This document shows, in pieces, positions 1-9,446 of a stretch of DNA of 64,000 nucleotides. How positions within the stretch are numbered: position 1 is the first letter of the stretch; each line of letters opens with the position of its first letter. The notes under the pieces are model-generated. The model made no database searches and had not been told where the DNA came from. It worked only from the letters and a program-made list of their open reading frames with translations. The DNA is from Magnetovibrio sp. (lineage in GTDB: Bacteria; Pseudomonadota; Alphaproteobacteria; Rhodospirillales; Magnetovibrionaceae), in contig NZ_DATCTF010000010.1 of assembly GCF_036568125.1 (NCBI RefSeq), positions 620,001 through 684,000 on the forward strand. Direction: 5' to 3'. The position numbers and the translations under genes are program-made.

Positions 1-1
1 T

Positions 2-298
2 GGCGGTGATGCCAAATTGTTGGCTGGATGCGCACTTTGGGTCGGTTGGCCAGAGGTGACCTGGCTGGTCGGTGCAGTGATTTTGGTCGGTGGAGCGTTG
101 TCCATCTTGGTGATTTTGCTGCGTAAAGGCTTGGGACTGTGGCCGGACTGGCTGGTGAACGCCGCCAAGGGGCTGTTCGAGCCCGGTAAGGCGGTGCCGT
201 ACGGTATCGCCATTTCGGCGGGCGCGTTGCTGATGCTTCCGCGCATGGACGTGTTGCCTCCTGCGTGGCCCGACATCTTCGCCTTTATCGTGGGGTAG
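2..298 (+). CDS. cpaA: Prepilin peptidase CpaA, C-terminal part (5' truncated by window edge)
   Basis: This frame is open from base 2, and its first codons read GGDAKLLAG, the GD-x-K motif of the aspartic-type prepilin peptidases that process Flp pilins. Only about 98 C-terminal residues are present. They are hydrophobic, with about two membrane segments, and the tail KAVPYGIAISAG matches the usual CpaA/TadV ending. The protein would cleave the leader of Flp-type prepilins at the inner membrane for the Tad pilus encoded just to the right on the other strand. A TTG at 17 is an internal codon, not the start. The GT87-type gene begins 3 nt after the stop, so the two are probably cotranscribed. 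The first catalytic Asp lies outside the window. Confidence 0.85.
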   Translation, partial: GGDAKLLAGCALWVGWPEVTWLVGAVILVGGALSILVILLRKGLGLWPDWLVNAAKGLFEPGKAVPYGIAISAGALLMLPRMDVLPPAWPDIFAFIVG

Positions 299-301
299 AG
301 G

Positions 302-1510
302 ATGGGCAGGCTCATCAGTGGCGACTGGCTGACGATTGAGCGTTTGCGCGTCTATAGCTGGATCCTGATCGTTTTGTGGTCGGTCGCCTTCGCCGCCTTG
401 ATCCTCACCGCCGATGGTAATCTCGATGTTTTTGGCCGCCCTTTGGGCACCGATTTCGCCAACACTTGGTCTTCGGGTCTGCAAGCCTTGGCTGGCGAGC
501 ACTTGGCGGTCTATGACTTAGATGCCCAGCGCGCCGCGCAGCATGCGGCCTTTGCCACCGCCGAGATTTCGCAGTTCGACTGGCACTATCCGTGGCTCTA
601 TCCGCCGACGTTTTTGCTCATCGCGACGCCGTTGGCGCTGTTGCCGTACGGGGGGGCTTTGTTTGTGTGGTTGGCGTTGACGCTACCGATGTACGTGGTG
701 GCAATCAGGGCCATCGTGGCGCAGCGTTTGGCGGTTCTGGCGGCGCTGGCGTTTCCCGCCGTGGCGATCAATATCGGCCACGGCCAAAACGCCTTTCTCA
801 GCGCCGGTCTCCTGGGTGCCGGGTTGGTGTGGTTGGACCGCCGTCCTGTGCTGTCGGGCATCACCTTTGGTCTGCTGTCCTACAAACCGCAATTCGGTTT
901 GTTGATCCCGTTGGTCTTGATCGCCACCGCGCGGTGGAAAGTGTTCGTTTGTGCGGCGGTGACTGTGGTGGCGATGATCGGCGTATCCGCCTTGGCGTTC
1001 GGCGTCGAGATGTGGCCGGCGTTTTTCGCCCACACCAGCTTCACCCGCGCAGTGGTGCTGGAAAGTGGTGCCATGGCGTGGGAACAAAAGCAAAGTCTGT
1101 TCGCCGCCGTGCGCGCGGTGGGCGGCGGCGTGTCGTTGGCATATGCGTTTCAGGCGGTTTTAGGCGTCGGTGTCGCGGCGGTCACCGTATGGCTGTGGCG
1201 CTTACAGGTCGACTTTTCGCTCAAGGCCGCCGGTTTGGTTACCGCCACCTTGCTGGTGACGCCGTATATGGTCGATTACGACTTTGTGATTTTGGGGTTG
1301 GCCCTGGCGTGGTTGGCGGGCTTGGGACTGCAGCAGGGGTTTTTGCCGGGGGAAAAAAGCGCCTTGGCGGTTGCCTGGGCGGTGCCGTTGGTGGCGCGGC
1401 CGTTTGCGCTGCTCACCCATGTGCCGCTGGGCCTGATCGCCATGGCGGTGGTGTTCGCCCTGATCGTGCGCCGCGCGCTTTATGAGCGTAGCGCTAGTTT
1501 ACATGCCTGA
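302..1510 (+). CDS. GT87 / DUF2029-type polytopic membrane glycosyltransferase-like protein
   Basis: A 402-residue, very hydrophobic protein with about ten predicted membrane segments. The N-terminal extracytoplasmic loop carries GRPLGTDFANTW and later HYPWLYPPTFLL, the pattern of the DUF2029/glycosyltransferase 87 family (GT-C fold), whose characterised members transfer sugars from polyprenyl-phosphate donors on the outer face of the membrane. The acidic residue in GTDF is the plausible catalytic position. The substrate cannot be inferred. The ATG follows the cpaA stop by 3 nt, which suggests an operon. Its last 12 bases overlap convergently with tadC on the other strand. Confidence 0.75.
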   Translation: MGRLISGDWLTIERLRVYSWILIVLWSVAFAALILTADGNLDVFGRPLGTDFANTWSSGLQALAGEHLAVYDLDAQRAAQHAAFATAEISQFDWHYPWLYPPTFLLIATPLALLPYGGALFVWLALTLPMYVVAIRAIVAQRLAVLAALAFPAVAINIGHGQNAFLSAGLLGAGLVWLDRRPVLSGITFGLLSYKPQFGLLIPLVLIATARWKVFVCAAVTVVAMIGVSALAFGVEMWPAFFAHTSFTRAVVLESGAMAWEQKQSLFAAVRAVGGGVSLAYAFQAVLGVGVAAVTVWLWRLQVDFSLKAAGLVTATLLVTPYMVDYDFVILGLALAWLAGLGLQQGFLPGEKSALAVAWAVPLVARPFALLTHVPLGLIAMAVVFALIVRRALYERSASLHA

Positions 1511-2461
1511 AATGCGGATCGCCGCCGGGCCGATCACGACCATGAACAAAGGCGGTAGGAAGAACAAGATCATCGGCACAGTCAGCTTGGCGGGCAGCGA
1601 CGCGCCTTTCTTTTCCGCGGCCGACATGCGTTCTTCACGTCGTTCTTGGGACAGCACCTTCAACGCTTGGCCGACCGGGGTACCGTACTTTTCCGACTGC
1701 ACCAAGGTGGTGGCGAGGGACTTGATCGCGGGCAGGCCGGTGCGGTCGGCGAAGTTGGCATAGGCCTTGTGGCGGTTGCCTAAATACGCCAGTTCCGCTG
1801 AGGTGAGGCCGAATTCCTGGGCCAGGGCGGGGGACTTGTCACCGATTTCGTTGGTCACGCGATCGAATGCGGCCTCAACCGACAAGCCGCCTTCCACGCA
1901 AATGACCATTAAATCGAGCGCGTCGGCGAAGCCTTTATTCAGTTCGACCTGACGTTTTTGCGCGGCATTGGTGACGAAAATCTTCGGCAGATAAAAGCCC
2001 ACCGCCGCAGCGCCAGCCATCATCAATGCCTTGACCGGCAAGGGGTAGGGAAAGTCTTTCCAGGCCGAAATGATCACCACGGCGACGATGAACATACCGA
2101 TCGCCAGAGCGAAGCGCATGAAGGTGAACATGACCAAGGCGTTTTGATTGCGATAGCCGGCCTGCGCCAGACTTTCCTTGAGCTCTTTCGACGACAAGGC
2201 CTCGTCAAGCTTCAAGGCATGGAGCACTTTTTTCATCAAATCGGTGCGGCTTTGGGCCTTGCGCTGACGGATGGACGAGCCTTTGCTTGCCAAGCCTTCC
2301 ATCTGTTGGCGAGACAACTCTTGGCGTCGGTTGGCAACCATCTTGACGCGTTTAGACGAACCGTCGGTGAAGATGAACGGCAGGGCCAGCGCCACCACAG
2401 TGATGATGGCGGCCAACGACGCCATCCACACGATCAGGGTAGGAGTTGGGATACCGAACAT
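1499..2461 (-). CDS. tadC: Tad pilus inner-membrane platform protein TadC
   Basis: A 320-residue type II secretion F (GspF/PilC-like) protein, last gene of the Tad operon. It has an N-terminal membrane segment, a basic cytoplasmic stretch (SSKRVKMVANRRQ), further membrane segments near residues 110-160, the T2SF motif CVEGGLSVEAAFDRV near 188-202, and a hydrophobic C-terminus. With TadB it forms the platform in the inner membrane that couples the CpaF ATPase to Flp pilus assembly. It starts 3 nt after tadB ends, so the two are translationally linked. It overlaps the GT87-type gene by 12 nt tail to tail. Confidence 0.93.
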   Translation of the reverse strand: MFGIPTPTLIVWMASLAAIITVVALALPFIFTDGSSKRVKMVANRRQELSRQQMEGLASKGSSIRQRKAQSRTDLMKKVLHALKLDEALSSKELKESLAQAGYRNQNALVMFTFMRFALAIGMFIVAVVIISAWKDFPYPLPVKALMMAGAAAVGFYLPKIFVTNAAQKRQVELNKGFADALDLMVICVEGGLSVEAAFDRVTNEIGDKSPALAQEFGLTSAELAYLGNRHKAYANFADRTGLPAIKSLATTLVQSEKYGTPVGQALKVLSQERREERMSAAEKKGASLPAKLTVPMILFFLPPLFMVVIGPAAIRISGM

Positions 2462-2464
2462 GCT

Positions 2465-3448
2465 TCAAACCTCGAAGTTGATCATTTGCGACATCACGAA
2501 AATGCCGATGCCCATCATGCCGAGGCCGATGAACACCAAGTGAATGCCGTCGGTAAACAGGGTCGCCACATAGGCCGGATTGACCAACGACAGCATGCCG
2601 AGCACGAAAAATGGCAAGCTGGCGATGATGCCGGCGGATGCTTTGGCTTCAGAGCTCAGGGCCTTGATCTTGTCCTTGATGCGCTTGCGGCTGCGCAGCA
2701 CTTCCGACAGATTTTCCAAGGTGTCGGCCAAATTGCCGCCGGTCTGCTTTTGGATCTGCAAGACGATGGCGAAGAACTTGAATTCCGCCGTGGGGATGCG
2801 TTTGAGCGCGCGCGACATTATGTCTTCCAACGTCATGCCGAGGCGCTGGCCTTCGACCACCATGGTGAATTCTTCGCCCACCGGGCCCTCGAATTCGCGG
2901 GCGATGACGTTTAGGCATTCCCCCACCGGCAGGCCCGAGCGGATACCGCGGGTGATGACGTCGATGGCTTCGGCGAAATGCTTGGTAAATTCGTTTTGAC
3001 GACGTTGCGCCATGCGCCCAAGGACGAATTTCGGCAAACCCGCCCCGGCGATGATGCCCGCTGCGGGGATCGCCAGCGGCGGCGCATTGACCACAATCGC
3101 ACCCACCACGCCGGCGATGCCCAACGCGATGCAAATCAACACCAGGACTTTGACTTCGATTTGCAAACCGGCCTGGAGCAAGGCTGCTGCGATTTTGTCG
3201 CCGATGCCCTCTTTTTTCTGGGTTTCGCCGACACCCTTGAGCTTGTCTTGAATACGTTTTTGACGACGGCTTTCGGCCTTGGCCGAAACGCTGCCGCTGC
3301 TGGCGATGGAGCCAATAGAATCGATGCGCTTTTTCAGCCGCATTTTCGGTTTCATGGCGAGGGAAGCCATCGCGCCGATCATCAGCATGAGGAATATGCC
3401 AATGGCGCCGACGATCACCAGCAGAACGGGAAGGTCGATGTTGTTCAT
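2465..3448 (-). CDS. tadB: Tad pilus inner-membrane platform protein TadB
   Basis: A 327-residue T2SF-family protein paralogous to TadC. It has an N-terminal membrane anchor, a basic region (KPKMRLKKRID), a central membrane pair near residues 100-140, and the F-domain motif AIDVITRGIRSGLPVGE followed by a second amphipathic half and C-terminal membrane helices. It is the partner of TadC in the pilus platform. It lies 14 nt downstream of cpaF on the same strand. Confidence 0.93.
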   Translation of the reverse strand: MNNIDLPVLLVIVGAIGIFLMLMIGAMASLAMKPKMRLKKRIDSIGSIASSGSVSAKAESRRQKRIQDKLKGVGETQKKEGIGDKIAAALLQAGLQIEVKVLVLICIALGIAGVVGAIVVNAPPLAIPAAGIIAGAGLPKFVLGRMAQRRQNEFTKHFAEAIDVITRGIRSGLPVGECLNVIAREFEGPVGEEFTMVVEGQRLGMTLEDIMSRALKRIPTAEFKFFAIVLQIQKQTGGNLADTLENLSEVLRSRKRIKDKIKALSSEAKASAGIIASLPFFVLGMLSLVNPAYVATLFTDGIHLVFIGLGMMGIGIFVMSQMINFEV

Positions 3449-3462
3449 GACCGGTCCATCCC

Positions 3463-4977
3463 TTAGTTCATCGTGAACTGCATGGCGTCGGCGAGCTTCG
3501 CTTCGAGCCCATAGTAACGGGCTTTATCCCAAAACGAAGGACGCATGCCCGTGAACTTATGCCGCCCGACCAACTTGCCGTTGGCGTCTTCACCCTCGAT
3601 CTCGTAGACGCAGATGTCTTGCAGCGTGACGACATCGCCTTCCATGCCGACCACTTCTGTCAGATGGGTGATTTTGCGCGAACCGTCGCGCAAGCGGGCG
3701 GCCTGAACGATGATGTGCACTGCGCCGGAGATCTGTTCGCGCATGGCTTTCGACGGCAGGTTATAGCCGCCCATCATGATCATGTTTTCGATACGGCTGA
3801 TGGCTTCGCGCGGGTTGTTGGCGTGAACCGTGCCCATGGAGCCGTCGTGGCCGGTGTTCATCGCTTGCAGCAAGTCAAAGGCCTCGGGCCCACGAACTTC
3901 GCCGACGATGATGCGTTCAGGGCGCATGCGCAGGCAGTTCTTAACCAGATCGCGCATGGAAATTTCGCCTTTGCCTTCCAAGTTGGGGGGGCGGGTTTCC
4001 AGGCGCACCACGTGCGGCTGTTGCAGTTGCAGTTCGGCCGAATCCTCGCACGTGATGATGCGTTCGGCGCTGTCGATGTGGCCGGTCATACAGTTGAGCA
4101 AGGTGGTTTTGCCCGAACCCGTGCCGCCGGAAATCAGGGTGTTCAAGCGGATCGCCGAAATGACTTCGAGCACCGTTTTCAGTTCCGGCGTGATAGAGCC
4201 GAACTTGAGCAGGTCTTCCAGCGTCAGCTTGTCCTTCTTGAACTTACGAATGGTCAGCGCGGTGCCGTCGATCGCCAGTGGCGGGGCAATGACGTTGACA
4301 CGCGAACCGTCGGCCAAACGGGCGTCGCAAATGGGGCTGGCTTCGTCGACGCGACGGCCCACGGCGGACACGATGCGTTGGCAGATGTTCATCAACTGCG
4401 CCTGATCGCGGAATTTAACGTCCGTCATCTCCATCTTGCCGTTGACTTCGATGTAGGTGACGTTGGGACCGTTGACCATCAAGTCGGCGATGTCGTCGCG
4501 CACCAGCAACGGCTCCAGGGGGCCGAGGCCGAGAATGTCGTTGCAGATGTCCTGAATGACGGTTTGCTGCTCTTGGATGGACAGCACCAATCCCCGCATG
4601 GAGATGATTTCGCTGACCATGTCGTTGATTTCTTCGCGGACCTGCTCAGGTGTCAGAGAGCTCAATTCACCGAGGTCGACGGCTTCCATCAGGTCATTGA
4701 AGACGTTGACTTTTACTTCGTCCAGCTTTTGCTTCGCCTCGGCGCTGAGCGGCGCGTTCGACTTGGCCGTGGGGTCCGGCTGAGGGGCGGGCTTGGCTGC
4801 AGGCTTTGGGGCGGGCTTGGCTGCGGCGGCTGGTTTGTCCGCCTTTGGCGGTTCCGCGGCCGGGGCTGCAGGGGCCGGAGAAGCAGGCGGTGTGGTGGGT
4901 GTGGTCTTGGCTGCACCGCCGCCAAAAGGCTTCGGTGGTGTTGATCCTGGTCCTGCTGTTCCGCGTCGTCCAAACAT
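3463..4977 (-). CDS. cpaF: Tad pilus assembly ATPase CpaF/TadA
   Basis: A 504-residue type II/IV secretion ATPase that powers Flp pilus extension from the cytoplasmic face. Residues 10-75 are a low-complexity Pro/Ala/Lys linker. The CpaF N-domain and the RecA-like ATPase follow, with Walker A SGGTGSGKTTLLN, an Asp-box region (CEDSAELQL), Walker B RIIVGEVRGPEAFDLL and the His-box MGTVHANN. The length and Pro/Ala-rich N-terminus are normal for alphaproteobacterial CpaF. It sits between cpaE, 71 nt upstream, and tadB. Confidence 0.96.
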   Translation of the reverse strand: MFGRRGTAGPGSTPPKPFGGGAAKTTPTTPPASPAPAAPAAEPPKADKPAAAAKPAPKPAAKPAPQPDPTAKSNAPLSAEAKQKLDEVKVNVFNDLMEAVDLGELSSLTPEQVREEINDMVSEIISMRGLVLSIQEQQTVIQDICNDILGLGPLEPLLVRDDIADLMVNGPNVTYIEVNGKMEMTDVKFRDQAQLMNICQRIVSAVGRRVDEASPICDARLADGSRVNVIAPPLAIDGTALTIRKFKKDKLTLEDLLKFGSITPELKTVLEVISAIRLNTLISGGTGSGKTTLLNCMTGHIDSAERIITCEDSAELQLQQPHVVRLETRPPNLEGKGEISMRDLVKNCLRMRPERIIVGEVRGPEAFDLLQAMNTGHDGSMGTVHANNPREAISRIENMIMMGGYNLPSKAMREQISGAVHIIVQAARLRDGSRKITHLTEVVGMEGDVVTLQDICVYEIEGEDANGKLVGRHKFTGMRPSFWDKARYYGLEAKLADAMQFTMN

Positions 4978-5048
4978 ATCCGTTGTAAATATCCGCTTTG
5001 TCGTGAGCCTCAGAGCGAGGCGAAGATATTATTTTAAGCCCATTAGGC

Positions 5049-6245
5049 TCATTTCTTGAAGAGAGAACCCAAAAGTCCGCCACCGCTTTTTTTCGTCAAT
5101 TTGCTGAGGCTCTCTTTGCCGCTGACCATCTTCGCCAAGGTTTCGACCTCTTGGGTCGCCTTTGATTTCGGTGCAACCTTGCGCAGCATCTCGCCGTTGT
5201 TCATGGCGCCGGCGAAAGCGTCTGAATCGAACGGGATGCTCAAGGACGGTTTGGTGCCGAGCACTTCCTTGAACTCTTTCTCGGTCAGCTCGCCTTTTCT
5301 AAGCTCACCGACCTTGTTCAACACGAGGCGGGTGGGGGCTTCCATGCCGCGATTGGGCGAAAGGAACTCGAACACGTTCTTGCCGTCACGCAGATTGTAC
5401 AGATCCGGTGCGCCAACGATGACGGTGTCGTCGGCGTCGACGACGACGTCTTGCACCCAGGCGTTCCACATATGCGGCACGTCGAGGATCACATAGCTGG
5501 CCATCTGCTTGACGATGTTGAGCACCGCTTCAAGCGCATTGGGGGTGATTTCGATGCCGCTGTTCAGGTTGCCCGGCGCGCACAGCAACGAAACGTTCTT
5601 GCCGCCCGTTTCCAGGTAGCGCATCAGCATCGTTTCGTCCAAGGAACCCGCTTGCGCAATGGCGTCAGCGATGGTTTGCGACGGTTGCAGGTTGTAGCTC
5701 AGCGCCGCGGTGCCGTAGGGAATGTCCAGGTCGACGATGATGACGTCTTCGTCGTAGAGCCGCGCCAGTTCAGACGCGACGTTGTGCGCCAGCACCGAGC
5801 TGCCGACTCCGCCGCGCAAGCCGGCAAAGGCGATGGTGCGGCTTTTGGCGTTGAGGGTTTTATCGGCGAAGGCGTCGACGATGGCGGTTTTCAATTCTTC
5901 GGCCGTGACCGTTTCCAGGAAGTACTGGCTGATGCCTTGGTCGATCAGGGTTTTGAACAGGTTGATGTCGTTTTCCGCGCCGATGATGATGACCTTGGTG
6001 CCGGGTTGGCATACCTCGGCCAAGGCGTTCAACTCGTTGAACAGCTCTTCGTCCATGGCGGTGGTTTCGACCACCAGCAGTTCCGGCGTGGAACGTTGCG
6101 ACAGGTAATCGAGCGCCGCAGCCATGCCGCCTTCTTGCACGGCGACGGTTGAACGCAAAAACAGCCGGTCCTCGTTCAGGGCGCTGACCGCGTCGCGCAC
6201 GGCATCCGTCAACACGAATGCGCCAATGTTGATTCTGAGAATCAA
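5049..6245 (-). CDS. cpaE: Tad pilus localisation ATPase CpaE/TadZ
   Basis: A 398-residue protein with a receiver-like N-terminal half (about 1-125) and a MinD/ParA-like ATPase half. The P-loop reads RGGVGSSVLAHN: the usual GKT lysine is replaced by Ser, a known trait of CpaE/TadZ proteins, which position the Tad machine at a cell pole. The start is TTG at 6245, chosen because a strong Shine-Dalgarno GGGAGG lies a few bases upstream and no ATG is better placed. The C-terminus is Lys/Gly-rich. Its role is spatial localisation rather than secretion energy. Confidence 0.92.
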   Translation of the reverse strand: MILRINIGAFVLTDAVRDAVSALNEDRLFLRSTVAVQEGGMAAALDYLSQRSTPELLVVETTAMDEELFNELNALAEVCQPGTKVIIIGAENDINLFKTLIDQGISQYFLETVTAEELKTAIVDAFADKTLNAKSRTIAFAGLRGGVGSSVLAHNVASELARLYDEDVIIVDLDIPYGTAALSYNLQPSQTIADAIAQAGSLDETMLMRYLETGGKNVSLLCAPGNLNSGIEITPNALEAVLNIVKQMASYVILDVPHMWNAWVQDVVVDADDTVIVGAPDLYNLRDGKNVFEFLSPNRGMEAPTRLVLNKVGELRKGELTEKEFKEVLGTKPSLSIPFDSDAFAGAMNNGEMLRKVAPKSKATQEVETLAKMVSGKESLSKLTKKSGGGLLGSLFKK

Positions 6246-6303
6246 GAGGACCTCCCTAAGTCATGTTCTTTGCGGCCGTGGTTGCGGCTGAAAATATTCA
6301 TCG

Positions 6304-6948
6304 TCATTGACCCGTAATCGCAGCACCGCTGCCATCCAAAAGGCGTGTTTTCGGCGCACCGGATTGATGGGTAAATATATCAGCGTCGGTACGGCTAGCG
6401 CTGCCCCCAGCGGTAGGTTTCGCTTGTATGAAGTCGCCTGGATCGGCAACCATTTTGCTGGTGTTGCGTTGTATCGAGCAGCCGAAATTGCTGTGCGGTT
6501 TGTTGTCCCATATGAGCGACGGCGAACTGCTCCAATCGCCGCATTCGGGCGATATGGCTTTGTTAGCGGTGAAACTCAGAAGGGCGTTGGGTGCTTTCAC
6601 GGTTGCTGCCGGAGCAAGGAAAATCTCGTTGTCGCGCAAACCGAGACTCAGCAGCACATCGCGCGCCACCGTCGGCTGGACCGTTTCGACCGTCACTGCC
6701 GTGCGGCCGCGTTGCACATAATCGCGCAAAAAGCGTTTGAAGCGGGAAGCATCAGCGGGGCTGAGTTCCGTGCCGCTTTGTGGCAGGGCGATGGAAATCG
6801 ACACCTGCTCATTGGTGACTTGTACCTTGTGGTTTTGGCGGAAATCGTGACCTTCAGGCTTGGGTTGGTCTGCGCAACCGGAAAGGGCGGCGGCGACAAA
6901 ACCGGCAAGCACGAGACGGCTGATAGGGGATGTAAAAAAGTTGCTCAT
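6304..6948 (-). CDS. cpaD: Tad pilus outer-membrane lipoprotein CpaD
   Basis: A 214-residue protein beginning with a hydrophobic lipoprotein signal; the lipobox LSGC is near residues 22-26. CpaD proteins help the CpaC secretin localise and assemble. The ATG at 6948 has GGAG 9 nt upstream. A GTG at 6954 is an alternative that would abut cpaC. It lies directly downstream of cpaC and 58 nt upstream of cpaE. Divergent in sequence, but position, length and lipobox fit the family. Confidence 0.85.
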   Translation of the reverse strand: MSNFFTSPISRLVLAGFVAAALSGCADQPKPEGHDFRQNHKVQVTNEQVSISIALPQSGTELSPADASRFKRFLRDYVQRGRTAVTVETVQPTVARDVLLSLGLRDNEIFLAPAATVKAPNALLSFTANKAISPECGDWSSSPSLIWDNKPHSNFGCSIQRNTSKMVADPGDFIQAKPTAGGSASRTDADIFTHQSGAPKTRLLDGSGAAITGQ

Positions 6949-6954
6949 GACCAC

Positions 6955-8403
6955 TTACTCCATGATGTAGCCGTAAGGGCCAGCCAGTGGGGTGGCGTAG
7001 GGCGGAAGCTCGGTCTTGGCGTACTGCTTGTGCAGATGACCAAGTAGATAAAGATCTAAATCGCTCGAGGAGATAAAACCATCTGTAGGCATAGAGAGAC
7101 GTGCGTCATGGCCGACCGGTTCGGCTAAATAAGCGGTCACAGTAATGATCAATTCAGTCTCTTCGTTTTTGAACGCCTCACTACGGAATAGCGCGCCGAG
7201 GATGGGAATGTCTTTTAGGCCCGGAACTCCATCAATTGTATTGCTGGCATCGTTTTGAATCAGTCCGGAAATCATCATCGAGCCACCAGATGGTAAATCA
7301 ATGATCGTTTCTGTGCGTTTTACCGTTAAGCCATCGAAACCACCCACAGCTACGGAAGCATCTCGGTCTGAAATTTCAGTGGCGAGGTGCAGGCTAATCT
7401 GTCCGTTGCTCATTACGGTTGGGGTAAAGTTCAGGCGCACGCCATAGGGCTGCTGTTCATACGTCACGGTGCCATTATTGTCGATGGCAGTGGGCATCGG
7501 GAATGAACCGCCCGCGAGGAACGAAGCGGTTTCACCGGAAATAGCTGTCAACGTCGGTTCAGCCAAGGTTTTTGCATAGCCATTTTGTTCCAGAGCACGA
7601 TAAGTTATGCTTCCAAAACCTGTAACTGCGGGCAAAATTGAGCCCGTAGCGAAGGCTGTGACATCTGTAGGAATTGGTGATGTACCTTGGATGCTTCCAG
7701 ACCCATGCCCTAAGTCGAATGAATAATTAGTGTTGATGCCAAGGTACTTGGTCGCAGAGCGCTTCATTTCCGAAACGCGCACCTGCATGATCACTTGGCG
7801 GCTGCCGAGAATTTCCAGGTTGTTGACGATGTCCAGGTTGTCGGGCACGAAGCGTCGCGCGATGTTGACCGCTTGCGCAGACGTTCCGGCATCGCGCACG
7901 AAGCCCTTGAGGAACACGCCGTTGCGCTGCGATGAAATTACGATCTTTTCATCGCCCATGACTTCTTTGAGTGCAGCCTGGATGCCCGATACATCGACAT
8001 CGACTTGAACATCGCCTTGGAACAGGATGTTGCCGTCGATGTCTTCGAAAATCACCGAAGTCGACCCCACCGCGCGGGCCAGGATGTAGACGTGGGTTCG
8101 CGCACCATCCTGGGGAAGGATGATGTCGGCGACGTCGGGATTGGCAACCACCACGTTACGCACTTCGCCGGGCAAACGCACCGACACAACTTTGCTCAGC
8201 GGTACACGCACCAGTTCGGCGTCTTCGCTCATCAGCCACTCGGCCTTGGTGCGCGCTGCGATCGGTTCTTGGCTAACGGCGACCGTTGGCAGCGGTTCGC
8301 TAATGGTCGCGTTTCGTCCGGGAACCTGTTGCGCCATGGTGGAAGACGCAAAGACGCACAGCACACTGGAGGCGATGAGAAATTTGGTCATGCTCGCTGT
8401 CAT
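6955..8403 (-). CDS. cpaC: Tad pilus outer-membrane secretin CpaC/RcpA
   Basis: A 482-residue precursor with a signal peptide ending near AQQ (about residue 25). It continues with the pilus-assembly N-terminal domain (RVPLSKVVSVRLPGEV), a BON-like segment and the secretin domain, with the hallmark VPGLKDIPILGALFRS near residues 405-420. It forms the outer-membrane channel for the Flp pilus. The start overlaps the cpaB stop by 4 nt. The codons near 7100-7700 look somewhat more AT-rich than the rest of the operon, which may only reflect relaxed composition in the beta-barrel region. Confidence 0.95.
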   Translation of the reverse strand: MTASMTKFLIASSVLCVFASSTMAQQVPGRNATISEPLPTVAVSQEPIAARTKAEWLMSEDAELVRVPLSKVVSVRLPGEVRNVVVANPDVADIILPQDGARTHVYILARAVGSTSVIFEDIDGNILFQGDVQVDVDVSGIQAALKEVMGDEKIVISSQRNGVFLKGFVRDAGTSAQAVNIARRFVPDNLDIVNNLEILGSRQVIMQVRVSEMKRSATKYLGINTNYSFDLGHGSGSIQGTSPIPTDVTAFATGSILPAVTGFGSITYRALEQNGYAKTLAEPTLTAISGETASFLAGGSFPMPTAIDNNGTVTYEQQPYGVRLNFTPTVMSNGQISLHLATEISDRDASVAVGGFDGLTVKRTETIIDLPSGGSMMISGLIQNDASNTIDGVPGLKDIPILGALFRSEAFKNEETELIITVTAYLAEPVGHDARLSMPTDGFISSSDLDLYLLGHLHKQYAKTELPPYATPLAGPYGYIME

Positions 8404-9446
8404 TGGATAATGTCCCCTGCGTCACTGGGTAGGGCCACGGCTTGCGCAGGCGTGCCGGCGCCGCGGTAAATGGTGATGTCGCGTTTGGCTTTGGGCTTTG
8501 GCGCGGCCCTGGGCTGGGGAGCCGGAGCGGGCTTCACCTCGGGTGCTGGGGACTTTGCAACCGGGATTGGTTTTCCGCCGCCGTCCGCCATTTCGTCCGC
8601 GGTAGCGCCGAGATTCCCGTCAAGGCGGGGGTCGGTGCCCGACATGAAGGATTTGAAGCTGCTCAGCAGCGGGCTGACTTCAACGTCGGTGGTGAAGCTG
8701 GTGACATGTTCCGTTTCGCCGGTTTCGGCCGAGCGCAGCACCAGATAAAGAGTACCCATGACCTTGGCGGTGTTGAGTTTTTCCGCTTGCTTGGGTGTCA
8801 CTTCCAACAACACCGTTTTGCCCAGCACGGCACCGCCCTGGAATTCGCTAACGTTTTGGTCGATGGCCAGGACACGCAGGTTTTCCATGATGGTTTCACT
8901 GGTGTATTCCAGCGCGACGAAGTCGTCGCTGGTCGAACCGGTGCGTTCCATCGCGCGGCGCAGCAGGTTGTGGGTCAGCATGACGTCGACGTTGTCGCCG
9001 GGCAGGATGAAACCACCGGATGCGCTGTCGGCGCTGGCTTTGACCGCTATGGCGCGCATCCCCGGGCGCAAGGAACCGCGCATGAAGCCCGCGTTGTCGG
9101 CCTTGTAGAGTTTCACCATGGTGATCGGATCGCCCTTGCTGATGGCGCGCCGCGTGACATGCTTGTCCTTGATGATTTCGCTCATCGGGTTGCTGTCGCG
9201 GGTTTTGACCAGATAGGCTTCCTGCACGGCGTCTTCCGGCCACGGCACCCATTGGGTGTTGCTGTCGTTGACCACGGTCCCCGTGGGCAAGTCGGCCTTG
9301 GCGACCAAGACCTGAGTGGTTGGCGCTTTCGGCGCCTTCGAAGCGATCTCGGCCTCTTGCGAGGACAAATAGGTATTGAGGAGGTAGGCCGTTCCACCCG
9401 CCAAGATAATTGCGGCGAACACGAGGCCGATGATGACTATTCTCAT
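8400..9446 (-). CDS. cpaB: Tad pilus assembly protein CpaB/RcpC
   Basis: A 348-residue periplasmic protein anchored by one N-terminal membrane segment (RIVIIGLVFAAIILAGG). An SAF-like domain follows (ADLPTGTVVNDSNTQWV) and the RcpC domain (GFILPGDNVDVMLTH). The C-terminus is Pro/Ala/Lys-rich (APAPQPRAAPKPKAK), typical of CpaB. ATG at 9446 is chosen because AGG sits about 8 nt upstream; a TTG 21 nt further upstream is less likely. First gene of the pilus operon, followed by cpaC with a 4-nt overlap. No Flp pilin gene is visible in the window, so it must lie elsewhere. Confidence 0.92.
   Translation of the reverse strand: MRIVIIGLVFAAIILAGGTAYLLNTYLSSQEAEIASKAPKAPTTQVLVAKADLPTGTVVNDSNTQWVPWPEDAVQEAYLVKTRDSNPMSEIIKDKHVTRRAISKGDPITMVKLYKADNAGFMRGSLRPGMRAIAVKASADSASGGFILPGDNVDVMLTHNLLRRAMERTGSTSDDFVALEYTSETIMENLRVLAIDQNVSEFQGGAVLGKTVLLEVTPKQAEKLNTAKVMGTLYLVLRSAETGETEHVTSFTTDVEVSPLLSSFKSFMSGTDPRLDGNLGATADEMADGGGKPIPVAKSPAPEVKPAPAPQPRAAPKPKAKRDITIYRGAGTPAQAVALPSDAGDIIQ

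Noticed and set aside
5049-6245. Broken P-loop in CpaE
   Set aside because: GGVGSS in place of GKT is a known CpaE/TadZ trait, not a mutation.
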